From Streptomyces diastatochromogenes (lineage in GTDB: Bacteria > Actinomycetota > Actinomycetes > Streptomycetales > Streptomycetaceae), in the NCBI GenBank assembly GCA_026913215.1, contig JAPTYK010000001.1, forward strand, positions 868,001 to 932,000: a stretch of 64,000 nucleotides of DNA. The letters are read 5' to 3'. Under the pieces are notes generated by a model. That model did not search any database. It worked only from the letters and a program-made list of their open reading frames with translations, and had not been told where the DNA came from. Of this stretch, positions 8,634 to 17,140 are shown piece by piece; position 1 is the stretch's first letter, and every line of letters starts with the position of its first letter. A program made the position numbers and the translations under genes.

Positions 8634-10331
8634 ATGCGATCGAGAATCGCCGTCCCCGCAGCCGCCCTCACCGCGGCCCTCGCCCTCGCCGTCTCGGCCT
8701 GCGGCTCCCCCGAATCCGGCGCACCGGGCACCGGCAAGGGCCCCGCGAAGGGCGCGACCCCCGCCGCGGCCTCGGCGAAGGTCGACTACAACCCGCAGCC
8801 CTACGAGAACGTCAAGGACGGCGGCACCTACACGACCGCGGGCACCATCGACGACCAGGGCAACCCGTTCAACGCCAACGCCACGCTCACCGCCAAGCGC
8901 GTCTGGTTCTGGTACAACCCGGACGTCATCACGTACTCCCCCACCGGGGAGACCCAGTACAACCCGGACTACCTCAGCGACGTGAAGGTGAGCGTCGCCG
9001 GCGGGAACCAGCGGGTGGTCCTCACCCTCAACCCCAAGGCCGCCTACAACGACGGCACCCCGATCGACTGGACGGCCGTCAGGGCGACCTGGCAGGCCAA
9101 CAACGGCGCGGACAAGAAGTACAACGCGACCGACACCGAGGGCTACCGCCACATCACCTCGGTCACCCGCGGCGCCGACGACAAGCAGGCGGTCATCGAC
9201 TTCAAGGGCGTCGCCCCCTGGTGGTCGAGCCTGTTCTCCACGTTCCTGCACCCCCGGGCCGCCACCGTCGCCGCCTACAACGACGCCTACGTCAAGAAGG
9301 TCCACCCCGAGTGGGGCGCGGGCCCGTACACCGTCGGCGCCTTCGACGCCAAGACCGGCGACCTCACCCTCGTGCGCAACCCCAAGTGGTGGGGGAAGAA
9401 GGGCAGGCTCGACAAGCGCGTCTACGTCAACCTGGAGTCGGCCGCGGCGGCCAACGCCTTCAAGAACGGCCAGATCGACTACACCTCCGCGGGCGACGCC
9501 GAGGGCCTGAAGCGGCTCTCCGGCGTCGCGGGCACCGAGATCCGCCAGGGCGGCAGCCCGTTCGCGTACTCCTTCTACGTCAACGCCAAGTCGCCCCGCC
9601 TCCAGGACGTCCAGGTCCGCAAGGCGCTCCTGGAGAGCATCGACCGGACCCAGATCGCCAGGATCCAGTTCCAGGGCCTGGGCGACTACAGCGAACCCCT
9701 GCCCGGCTCGCTGCTGCTCTTCAGCTTCCAGAAGGGCTACTCCGACAACGTCGGCGCGGTGATCCCGCACGACCCGGAGAACGCCAGGAAGACCCTGGAC
9801 GCGGCGGGCTGGAAGCCCGGCGCCGACGGCGTCCGCGAGAAGGACGGCAAGAAGCTCACCGTCACCTACACCCTGCGCGGCGACGACCCGCTGGAGAAGG
9901 CCACCGCCGGCGCGCTCACGCAGATGCTCAAGCCGGTCGGCATCCGGGTCGACCTCAAGAACTCCACCGAGGCCGACTTCGCGAAGATCCTCACCGACCG
10001 CAGCTTCGACATCTTCCTCGTCGGCAACCGGGCCGGGGACCCGTTCGGCACCCGCTACCTGTGCGAGTTCTACTGCACCGACAGCGCCTCCAACATCATC
10101 GGCATCGGAAGCCCCGCGCTCGACAAGGAGATCCACGCCGTCTCGGCGATCTCCGACCCCGTCCGGCAGACCGCCGAGGCCAACGCCGTCGAGCGCAAGG
10201 CCCTGGCCCAGTACGGCTATCTGCCCCTGTTCAGCGGCCCGTCCATCTACGGCGTCAAGAGCGGCCTGGCCAACGTCGGCGCCACCATCTTCGGCACGCC
10301 CCTGCCGGAGACCGTCGGCTGGCAGAAGTGA
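8634..10331 (+). CDS. peptide-binding lipoprotein of ABC importer (SBP family 5)
   Basis: An intact 565-residue family 5 solute-binding protein. The signal peptide is MRSRIAVPAAALTAALALAVSAC with lipobox AVSAC, so Cys23 should be lipidated and the protein anchored outside the membrane. A Gly/Ala/Lys-rich spacer precedes the binding fold (KDGGTYTTAGTIDDQGNPFNANA, HPEWGAGPYTVGAFD, VRKALLESIDRTQIARIQFQ, IFLVGNRAGDPFGTRYL, LPLFSGPSIYGVKSGL). ATG 8634 is preferred to the upstream ATG 8616 because it begins directly with the signal peptide and has GAGGATC about nine bases before it. It follows the ATPase by 79 bp and completes the importer. The ligand is probably a short peptide; the distinct permease sequence and the hut neighbours leave other ligands open. 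Confidence 0.9.
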   Translation: MRSRIAVPAAALTAALALAVSACGSPESGAPGTGKGPAKGATPAAASAKVDYNPQPYENVKDGGTYTTAGTIDDQGNPFNANATLTAKRVWFWYNPDVITYSPTGETQYNPDYLSDVKVSVAGGNQRVVLTLNPKAAYNDGTPIDWTAVRATWQANNGADKKYNATDTEGYRHITSVTRGADDKQAVIDFKGVAPWWSSLFSTFLHPRAATVAAYNDAYVKKVHPEWGAGPYTVGAFDAKTGDLTLVRNPKWWGKKGRLDKRVYVNLESAAAANAFKNGQIDYTSAGDAEGLKRLSGVAGTEIRQGGSPFAYSFYVNAKSPRLQDVQVRKALLESIDRTQIARIQFQGLGDYSEPLPGSLLLFSFQKGYSDNVGAVIPHDPENARKTLDAAGWKPGADGVREKDGKKLTVTYTLRGDDPLEKATAGALTQMLKPVGIRVDLKNSTEADFAKILTDRSFDIFLVGNRAGDPFGTRYLCEFYCTDSASNIIGIGSPALDKEIHAVSAISDPVRQTAEANAVERKALAQYGYLPLFSGPSIYGVKSGLANVGATIFGTPLPETVGWQK

Positions 10332-10332
10332 T

Positions 10333-10347
10333 CCCGGGCCCCGGGTC
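10333..10347. terminator. short GC hairpin between convergent genes
   Basis: CCCGGG and CCCGGG face each other just after the lipoprotein stop and over the end of the convergent regulator gene. It is small and could serve both strands; evidence is weak. Confidence 0.3.
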
Positions 10348-11125
10348 AGTCCACCGCCCGCAGACCGAAGGCGCCGGCCAGTCCGTCGGCACCGGTCTCG
10401 GTCAGGTGGACGACCCGGGGCTCGCCCGTGGCGCAGCCAGCGCAGCTCGAAGAGCCGCGCGGTGAGCGCCGCGCCCACCGCGCCCGCGAGGTGGTGCCGC
10501 TGTTCGCTCCAGTCCACGCAGTAGCGGATCGGGCGCCGGCGGGCGGGCAGCCGGTCCAGGTCGACGCCGAACCGGGTCAGCGCGTCCCGGCCGGTGCCGG
10601 TGAGGCGGTAGTCGACGTCGTGCCCGTATCCGGACGCGCCGTCGCGCACCGCCTCCTCGGGGCGGTGGCCGCCGTCGTGTCCGGTGAGCAGGCCGCCGTC
10701 GAGCAGGGCTTCGAGGAGGCGCACGCCGAGCCGGCCGGCGAGGTGGTCGTAGCACGTACGGGAGCGGCGCAGGGCCCCGGCGGTGCTGCTCTGGCGCAGC
10801 GAGGTGACCGGGAGGGGCGGCGCGATGACCGCCAGCGCCTCCAGGGCGATGCCGACGTCGGGTCCGGCCAGACGGTAGTAGCGGCACCGGCCGGCGCTCT
10901 CCGTCAGGACCAGTCCCGCTTCGACGAGCTTGCCCAGATGGACGCTCGCCGTCGCGGCGCTCACCCCGCCTCGGCGGCGAGCAGACCGGCCGCCAGCGCC
11001 CGGCCGTCGCCGAGCGCCTTCAGCATCCGCGCGCGGGAGGGGTCCGCGATCAGCTGCGCGGCCCGCGCGATGTCGGGCTGGTGGTGCACCTGGTCCCGGC
11101 GCCCGCCGGTCGTCGTCCTCGCCAT
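10346..11125 (-). CDS. ArsR-like winged-helix transcriptional regulator (two or more frameshifts)
   Basis: The N-terminal helix-turn-helix reads PDIARAAQLIADPSRARMLKALGDGRALAAGLLAAEAG and continues after a frame break near 10965 as VSAATASVHLGKLVEAGLVLTESAGRCRYYRLAG, the ArsR/SmtB pattern. A second half (residues about 120-255) is an additional domain with SRTCYDHLAGRLGVRLLEALL and IRYCVDWSEQRHHLAGAVGAALTARLFELRWL, a layout common in Streptomyces regulators next to drug pumps. The C-terminus is GLAGAFGLRAVD. ATG 11125 is used; an in-frame upstream start at 11149 is possible. It diverges from an MFS pump with 65 bp between starts and is the likely repressor of that pump. The inducing ligand is unknown. 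Confidence 0.8.
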
Positions 11126-11190
11126 GCGGCCAGCGTAGGCCCGGGACACTTAGACGGGCGACGAAGTATCACGCCGTGAGACTGGATCAC

Positions 11191-12657
11191 ATGCCGTCCA
11201 CGGAACCCTCGTTCTCCCCGCCCGCACCGCCGTCCCCGTCCCCGCCGGGCCGCCGCCGGGCCGTCCATCCCCTCCCTGTCGCTGCCGCCGCTCATCGCGT
11301 TGAGCCTCGGGTACTTCCTGGTGATGCTCGACGTCACGGCCGTGAACGTGGCCGTGCCCGCCGTCCGGGTCGCGCTCGGCGCCGGTGCGTCGGACGTGCA
11401 GTGGATCGTCGACGGGTACGGCGTCTGCTTCGCCGGGCTGTTGCTGCTCGGCGGCGGGCTCGGTGACCGCTTCGGGCACCGGACGCTGTTCCTCGCCGGG
11501 CTCAGGGGCTTCGCGGCCGCTTCGGCGGGTGCGCCCTCGCGCCCTCGGCGGGGGCCCTGATCGGGGCCCGGCTGGCGCAGGGCGCCGGGGCCGCGCTGCT
11601 GGTGCCCGCGTCGCTCGCCCTGTTGCGGGCGGCTTATCCCGACCGGGCCCCGCGCGCTCGGGCGGTCGGTCTCTGGGGGCTCGTGTCCGCGGTCGCCTTC
11701 GGTGCCGGACCGCGGTCGGCGGGCTGCTGGTGGCGGGGTTCGGCTGGCGCGCGGTGTTCTGGGTGAACCTGCCGGTGGCGCGGCGGCGGCGCTGCTGACC
11801 GCGCGTCACGTCCCGGCGCCGGGGCGGAGGGCCCGGCCGGGCCGGGCGGATCCGGCCGGTCTCCTGCTCGGCGGGCTCGGGCTGCTCGGCGTGACCGGCG
11901 CGCTCAACGGGGCGGGCTCCGCGGGCTGGTCCTCGCCGGAGGTGCTGGTGCCGTTCGCGGGCGGCGTCCTGTGCCTGGCCGCCTTCGTCGCCGTCGAACT
12001 GCGCCTGGAGCGGGCCGCGGCGGTACGGCCGGGGGCAGGCGGCCGCTGCTGCCGCCCTCGCTGTTCCGCGGGGCAGGGCTCACGGCGACGAACCTCGTCG
12101 GCCTGCTGCTGAGCTTCGGCTACTACGGGCTGCTCTTCGTCGCCACGCTGTACTTCCAGCAGGAGCGTCGGTTCAGCCCGCTGAGCACCGGCTTCGCCCT
12201 GCTGCCGTCGGTCTGCATGGGTTTCCTCGCGGCGCCGCTGTCGAGCCGGCTGACCGCCCGCAGCGGTCCGTACGTGCCCATGGCCGGGGCGCTGCTGCTC
12301 GGGAGCGCCGGTTTCCTGGGCTGGCTGGCGGCCGGCCCCGACACCCCGTATCCCGTGCTGCTCTTCGCGCTCATGGCGACGGGACTCGCGACGCCGGTCA
12401 CCGTGGTGGCCGCCACCGTGGCCGTCATGGAGGCCGCTCCCGCGGCTCAGGCGGGTACGGCGTCAGCGGTGTTCCACGTCTCCCGCCAGGTGGGCGGCGC
12501 GATGGGCGTGGCCCTCTTCGGGGCTCTCGTCGGCGCGACGGGCGGGGTGGTCGGCGGACTGCGCGTGTCGGCGGTCGTCGCCTCGGCGGCGTTCCTGCTG
12601 GCGTCGGTACTGGCCGCGGTCGCCGGGCGCCGTACCGGTGCCGTACGGGCCGGGTGA
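11191..12657 (+). CDS. MFS efflux transporter, DHA2/EmrB-QacA type (several frameshifts)
   Basis: A 14-helix-type drug:proton antiporter reconstructed across about five single-base breaks. After a Pro-rich cytoplasmic N-terminus the motifs are IALSLGYFLVMLDVTAVNVAVPAV (helix 1 with motif D1), VQWIVDGYGVCFAGLLLLGGGLGDRFGHRTLFLAG (motif A), ARLAQGAGAALLVPASLALL (motif B), GLLVAGFGWRAVFWVNLPV (motif C), and a readable C-terminal half with YYGLLFVATLYFQQERRFSPLSTGFALLP and VSRQVGGAMGVALFGALVG. The ATG at 11191 is the first clear start; a GTG at 11176 is in frame. It is divergent from the ArsR-like gene and convergent with the protease gene. Substrate unknown. Confidence 0.82.
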
Positions 12658-12666
12658 GCGAGGAGC

Positions 12667-12703
12667 GAGGGGGCGGTGCCCGGTGGTCCGGACACCGCCC
12701 CTC
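12667..12703. terminator. bidirectional hairpin between MFS and protease genes
   Basis: GAGGGGGCGGTG (12667-12678) pairs with CACCGCCCCTC (12693-12703) with one bulged G and a 14-base loop. It lies between two convergent stops (12657 and 12733), as expected for a shared terminator. Confidence 0.6.
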
Positions 12704-12732
12704 TCACGCACCCGCGTTCACCGCCGTGGGAG

Positions 12733-14398
12733 TCAGGCCTTGACGTTCACCCCCGCCCAGGCGGCGTCCACGGCGCGGACCTCGGCGCTGCCCGCGCCGT
12801 AGAGGTCGGTGGCCGCCTTCAGGGTGCCCTCGCGGGCGCCGTGGTAGTCGGTGGTGGAGGTGAAGTACGCGGTCAGCGCCTTGTACCAGATCTGTACGGC
12901 CTTGTCGCGGCCGATGCCGGTGACGGTGGAGCCGTCCACGGTGGGGCTGTCGTAGTGCACGCCGTTGATGTCCTTGGCGCCGCTGCCCTCGGACAGCAGG
13001 TAGAAGAAGTGGTTGGCGACGCCGGAGGAGTAGTGCACGTCGAGGTTGCCGACCCCGGCGCTCCAGTAGTCGGCCGAACCGCGGCCGTCCTTGCTGGGCC
13101 GGTCCTGGTAGCGCAGCGGCTTGCCGTTGCCGAAGAGGTCGATCTTCTCGCCGAGCAGGTAGTCGCCCTTGTCCTGGGCGTTGTTCGCGTTCCACTCCAC
13201 GGCGGTGCCGAAGATGTCCGAGGTGGCCTCGTTCAGGCCGCCGGACTCGCCGGAGTACTGGAGGTTGGCGGTGGCGGAGGTGACGCCGTGGCTGAACTCG
13301 TGCCCGGCGACGTCGAGCTGGGTCAGCGGGTGCTGGTCACCCGCGCCGTCGCCGTAGCTGATGGTGAAGGAGCGGTCGTCCCAGAAGGCGTTCTGGTAGG
13401 CCTTGCCGTAGTGGACCCGGGAGACCGGGGCCCGGCCGTCGTTCTTGATGCCGTTGCGGTGCAGGACGTCCTTGTAGAAGTCCCAGGTCTTGGCGGCGCC
13501 GTAGGCGGCGTCGACGGCGGCGGTCTGGTTGTTGCCGGGGGTGCCGTCGCCCCACGCGTTGTCCGCGTCGGTGAACAGGACGCCCTTGCCGCTCGTGCGG
13601 TGCTGGAAGTCGAGGACGCTGGCGCCGCCGCGCACGGTGTCGACGAGGTCGAAGCCCTTCGCCGACGTGGTGGTGTCGAGGCCGACGGTGCCGCTGTACT
13701 GGCTGGCGCCGGTGCCGACCGCGGCGACCTGGGAGCCGCCCGGCTTGGCGGCCCCGGTGGCGCCCTTGGCGGTGAGGCCGCCGGCTATGTCGTCGATCAG
13801 CTGCTGCTCGTACAGCTTCTTGCCGGTGGCGGCGTCGGTGACGACGCACAGCGCGCTCGGGGTGACGCCGTCGGCCCGGGTGCCGGTGACGACGGTCTCG
13901 TAGGCGAGGACGGGCTTGCCGTCGGCGGCCCAGATGACCTTGCGGGGGCGTCGCCGGTGGCGGCGCCCGTGGTCCGCGCGGACGTGGCGGCCTTGACCGC
14001 CGCGGACTTGGCGGCCGTCGGGGTCTGCTTCGGGGTGAGCGAGGCGACCTCGATGGCGGCCTTCACGGCCTTGGTGACGCCCTTGACGGCGCCGTTCGGG
14101 GCGCGGTGGACGACGAGGTCGCCGCCGAGGACAGGAAGGCCGGCGTAGGTGCGCTCGTAGCGGGTGTGGACCGTGCCGTCGGCGTCCGTGACGACGTCCT
14201 TGACGACCAGCTTCTCCTGGGCGCCGAGGCCGAGCGACGAGGCGGTGGCCGCGACGGAGGCGCCGGGGCGGGGCTCCGGGCGGCACCCGCCGACGCGCTG
14301 GCGGCGCCGGCGGCGATCAGGGTGCCGGTGAGGACGACGGCGCCGGAGGTGAGGGCGAGACGCCGTGCCGTGCCGCCGGTGGGGGAAAGCGAGGACAT
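12733..14398 (-). CDS. secreted neutral metalloprotease, thermolysin family M4 (two frameshifts)
   Basis: The product starts MSSLSPTGGTARRLALTSGAVVLTGTLIAAGAASA, a Sec signal peptide. A propeptide with FTP/PepSY character follows (TRYERTYAGLPVLGGDLVVHRA; VIWAADGKPVLAYETVV). The catalytic domain has the zinc motif VAGHEFSHGVTS (HEFSH, an HExxH with both His ligands) and the third ligand in GGLNEATSDIFG. The C-terminal helical domain includes VGVHYSSGVANHFFYLLS-like sequence and GIGRDKAVQIWYKAL. Breaks near 14270 and 13950 each need one base; repair gives 555 residues. ATG 14398 has CTGGAG about ten bases upstream. It is an extracellular protein-degrading enzyme and fits with the peptide importer nearby. 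Calcium and zinc dependence is expected for the family. Confidence 0.92.
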
Positions 14399-14856
14399 GT
14401 GGTTTCTCCAGAGCTGCAGGGGGAGTTGGACGGGATCGCCGCCCACCCGTTCAAGGAGGACTGCCTTGATGGGCAGGGACCTTCGCAGTCCGTCGCGCAC
14501 ATGTCACGTGCCACAAAAGCGGGTTCGCCCCCCGATGCCGGATTTGCCGCCCACGGCTTCATCAGAAGGACAAGACCCCGATACACGCCGACACGGCGCC
14601 CACAGGAATCCGCAACACACCGGCGCGCAGTTACGTTCGGTAATAGCTCGATAATCCTGAGTTCCACACCCTCAAGATCGGAACTCCGTCACCCCGGTCC
14701 GCGTTGACAGACACCCCTCCATCGAGGGAAAAGCCCCTCCGTTAACGCGGCCTTTAACAATGTTTTGGCAGGTCAGGGCGTGAAAAACCGCGTAAAACGG
14801 ATGACCCTAAGATGGGGACTCCCCAACCGGCACATCGTGGGCTTAACTTATGTGCC
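14399..14856. other. 458-bp divergent intergenic region, protease / DUF6643
   Basis: The half next to DUF6643 is AT-rich for this genome. It contains a TTGACA at 14705-14710 without a good -10 at the proper distance, and TAACTT at 14844-14849, seven bases before the DUF6643 ATG, which could be the -10 of a leaderless transcript. I see no open reading frame worth reporting. Confidence 0.4.
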
Positions 14857-15349
14857 ATGACCTCCCCCCGCTCCTCTTATGGAGGCGGTTACCACACCGC
14901 GCCGTCCTTCCCGGACACCCCGATCTACGACTCCCTGGTCGCGGAGCGGGGCACGCCTCAGATCGCCCCGATCCGAGTGCCCGCCGCCTACGACACCGGT
15001 AGCGGCTTCCCCGTGAGCAACTCCTACCTGCCGGCGCTCCCCTCGGCGCTGCCCGCCCTCCCGGCGGCGCCCAGCCTGCAGCCCGCCCCGCCCACCACGG
15101 CGGCGGCTACGGCTACCCCAGCCCGCGCCGCAGATGGCCCCCGTCCCGCTGCAGCACGCCCCGGCCCCGTACATCCCGCAGCAGGCGGCCCCGCGCGGCT
15201 ACCAGGGCGGCCCGTACCCGCAGCAGCCCCGCCCGGCCGCCACCGGTTACGAGGCGATGCGTCCGGCGGCCCCGCGGCCCGCGCCGGTCCCGTCCCCCGC
15301 ACCGTACGAGGACCCGTACAACCACCCCTACCAGGGCGGAGGTTACTGA
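14857..15349 (+). CDS. DUF6643-family Pro/Tyr-rich small protein (two frameshifts)
   Basis: The product reads MTSPRSSYGGGYHTAPSFPD, TPIYDSLVAERGTPQIAPIR, VPAAYDTGSGFPVSNSYLP, then Ala/Pro/Leu repeats, and after two missing bases (15080-15110) HAPAPYIPQQAAPRGYQGG and a tail YEDPYNHPYQGGGY. I recognise this as the Streptomyces family DUF6643; about 164 residues after repair. It has no signal peptide or membrane helix. The conserved head and tail flank a low-complexity Pro/Gln/Ala middle, suggesting a disordered protein that binds a partner. Its function is not known to me. The ATG at 14857 lacks a ribosome binding site and has a -10-like element right before it. Confidence 0.75.
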
Positions 15350-15403
15350 CCGGCTCCGCGCCCCGGCCGACGCCGGGGGCGGGACGGCTGGCAGGATGAG
15401 GGC

Positions 15404-16222
15404 ATGTCGACTCCTGTGCTTCGCTCCGTCCACGTCCATCCGGTGAAAGCCATGCGCGCGCTGACCCGTACGGAGGCCGAGGTCGAGCCCTGGGGGCTGG
15501 CCACGGACCGCCGCTGGGCCGTCGTGGACGACACGAACGAGGTCGTGACCCAGCGCCGTCACCCCGGATGGCGCTGGCCACGGCCGAGCCGCTGCCGGGC
15601 GGCGGGATCGCCCTGTCCGCCCCGGGGCACCCCACGCTGGAGGTCGAGGCACCGCACCCTCGACCACCCTGACGACGGAGATCTTCGGCCAGCACGTGGA
15701 GGCGGTCCCGGCCTCGCCCGCCGCGCCGCCTGGCTCTCCGCGTACCTGGAGAGCGACGTACGGCTCGTGCACATGGACGCGCCCGAGCACCGGCGGCCCG
15801 TCGACCCCGACTACGCGCTGCCCGGCGAGACCGTGAGCTTCGCCGACGGCTACCCGCTGCTCGCCGCCACCACCGCCTCCCTCGACGCCCTCAACTCCTG
15901 ATCGCCCAGGGCGACCACGCCGACGAGGGTCCCCTGCCGATGAACCGGTTCCGGCCGAACCTGGTCATCGGGGGCACCGCCCCTGGGCGGAGGACGGCTG
16001 GAAGCGGCTCGCCGTCGGAGAGGTCACCTTCGGGTCGCCCGGCCCTGCGGGCGCTGCGTGGTCACCACCACGGACCAGCTCACCGCCGAGCGGGGCAAGG
16101 AGCCGCTGCGGACCCTCGGCCGGCACCGCAAGAGCGACGGCCGCCTCATCTTCGGCCAGAACCTCGTCCCCGAGCACCCCGGCACGGTCCGGGTCGGCGA
16201 CGCCGTGAAGATCCTGGACTGA
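15404..16222 (+). CDS. MOSC-domain protein with MOSC N-terminal beta barrel (several frameshifts)
   Basis: The N-terminal barrel starts LRSVHVHPVKAMRALTRTEAEVEPWGLATDRRWAVVDDTNEVVTQRRHP. The MOSC domain follows with SDVRLVHMDAPEHRRPVDPDYALPGETVSFADGYPLLAATTASLDALN, then MNRFRPNLVI, GPCGRCVVTTTDQ (the conserved Cys that handles sulfur or the molybdenum cofactor) and GRLIFGQNLVPEHPGTVRVGDAVKILD. Frame breaks occur near 15570, 15650, 15895, 15985 and 16045; repair gives roughly 273 residues. Family members bind molybdenum cofactor or reduce N-hydroxylated compounds (YcbX/mARC type). ATG 15404 has CAGGATGAGG upstream. It appears to be monocistronic. Confidence 0.85.
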
Positions 16223-16342
16223 ACCGCCGCCCAGGGGCGCGCGTCACACTTCACCGGCCCGACGGGCGGGGAACCCGCGCCCGGGGCACACTCGTTGGAG
16301 CGGTGACGAACGAGGAGCGGTGGACGACGAGGGGGTCCCTAC

Positions 16343-17026
16343 GTGCGCGCAGCCATCGGACTCTGGCGCTGGCGGCACAATCCCCTGCGCCGGACCACCG
16401 ATCTCGTGGAGGCGTGGATCGCCTTCGCGGCGGTCGTCCTGCTCTGCCTCGCGGTGCCCCTGACGGGCTGGACGACCGGCACCTCGGCGTACGGCTCGCT
16501 GTCGCGCGCGGTCCGCACCCAGCAGGAGCAGCGGCTGTCGGTGACGGCCCGGGTGGTGCGGCTCGCCGACGGCCCCGTGAGCGGCCCCAAGTCCGTCGAG
16601 ACCGCCGGCGAGGAGCGGCTGCGGCGCTCCGTGGTGGCTCACTGGACCGCGCCGGACGGCACGGCCCGGACGGGGACGGTGGCGACGGCCCGGCAGCACT
16701 CCGCGCCCGGCGCCTCCTTCCGGCTCTGGACGGACCGGACCGGGCACCCGGTGGCGCCGCCGATGCAGCCGGGGACGGCCCGCGCGCACGCGCTCATCGC
16801 CGGTCTGACGGCCGCGCTCCTCGCCGGTCTCCTGGTGGAGCTGGTCCGCCGCCTCGCCGTCCGCAGACTGATGCTCCGCCGGTACGCGCGCCTCGACCGG
16901 GCGTGGGCGGCGGCGGGTCCCGACTGGGGCCGCACGGGCACGGGAGCTGATCCCCGCGCGTTCGAGTTCGATCGCTCCCCGATCGAGGTCGACCGCTCCG
17001 GACCGGCGGTGACGCCTGTCTGGTGA
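16343..17026 (+). CDS. Rv1733c-like membrane protein
   Basis: An intact 227-residue protein beginning with GTG: MRAAIGLWRWRHNPLRRTTD, helix AWIAFAAVVLLCLAVPLTGW, a central extracytoplasmic segment of about 100 residues (LSVTARVVRLADG, VVAHWTAPDGTARTGTV, GASFRLWTDRTGHPVAPP), and a second helix ALIAGLTAALLAGLLVELV. The layout (RWRRNPLRR N-terminus, two helices, small beta-rich central domain) matches the actinobacterial Rv1733c family. A cytoplasmic tail with two SPI/DRS motifs closes it. Function unknown. It stands 115 bp upstream of the beta-helix/AAA+ gene on the same strand and may be co-expressed with it. Confidence 0.75.
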   Translation: MRAAIGLWRWRHNPLRRTTDLVEAWIAFAAVVLLCLAVPLTGWTTGTSAYGSLSRAVRTQQEQRLSVTARVVRLADGPVSGPKSVETAGEERLRRSVVAHWTAPDGTARTGTVATARQHSAPGASFRLWTDRTGHPVAPPMQPGTARAHALIAGLTAALLAGLLVELVRRLAVRRLMLRRYARLDRAWAAAGPDWGRTGTGADPRAFEFDRSPIEVDRSGPAVTPVW

Positions 17027-17140
17027 CCGTCCGCCTCCCGGGCGGGTACGGGTCGGCGACCCGTCAGCCCCGTGGCGCCGCGCGCGCTACGGTGGGGCAT
17101 CGGATCAGCGGCGAGGCATGAGGCGGGGCAGGACACACCC

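Noticed and set aside
6888..10331. Apparent fusion of ATPase and solute-binding protein
   Set aside because: The joint falls before a full lipoprotein signal peptide; one restored base ends the ATPase at 8554.
7251..10964. 1237-codon minus-strand frame across the ATPase, lipoprotein and regulator genes
   Set aside because: High-GC antisense artefact; only the part at its 5' end (ArsR-like gene) is real coding.
14705..14736. TTGACA promoter for DUF6643 or an antisense RNA
   Set aside because: No acceptable -10 lies 16-19 bp downstream.
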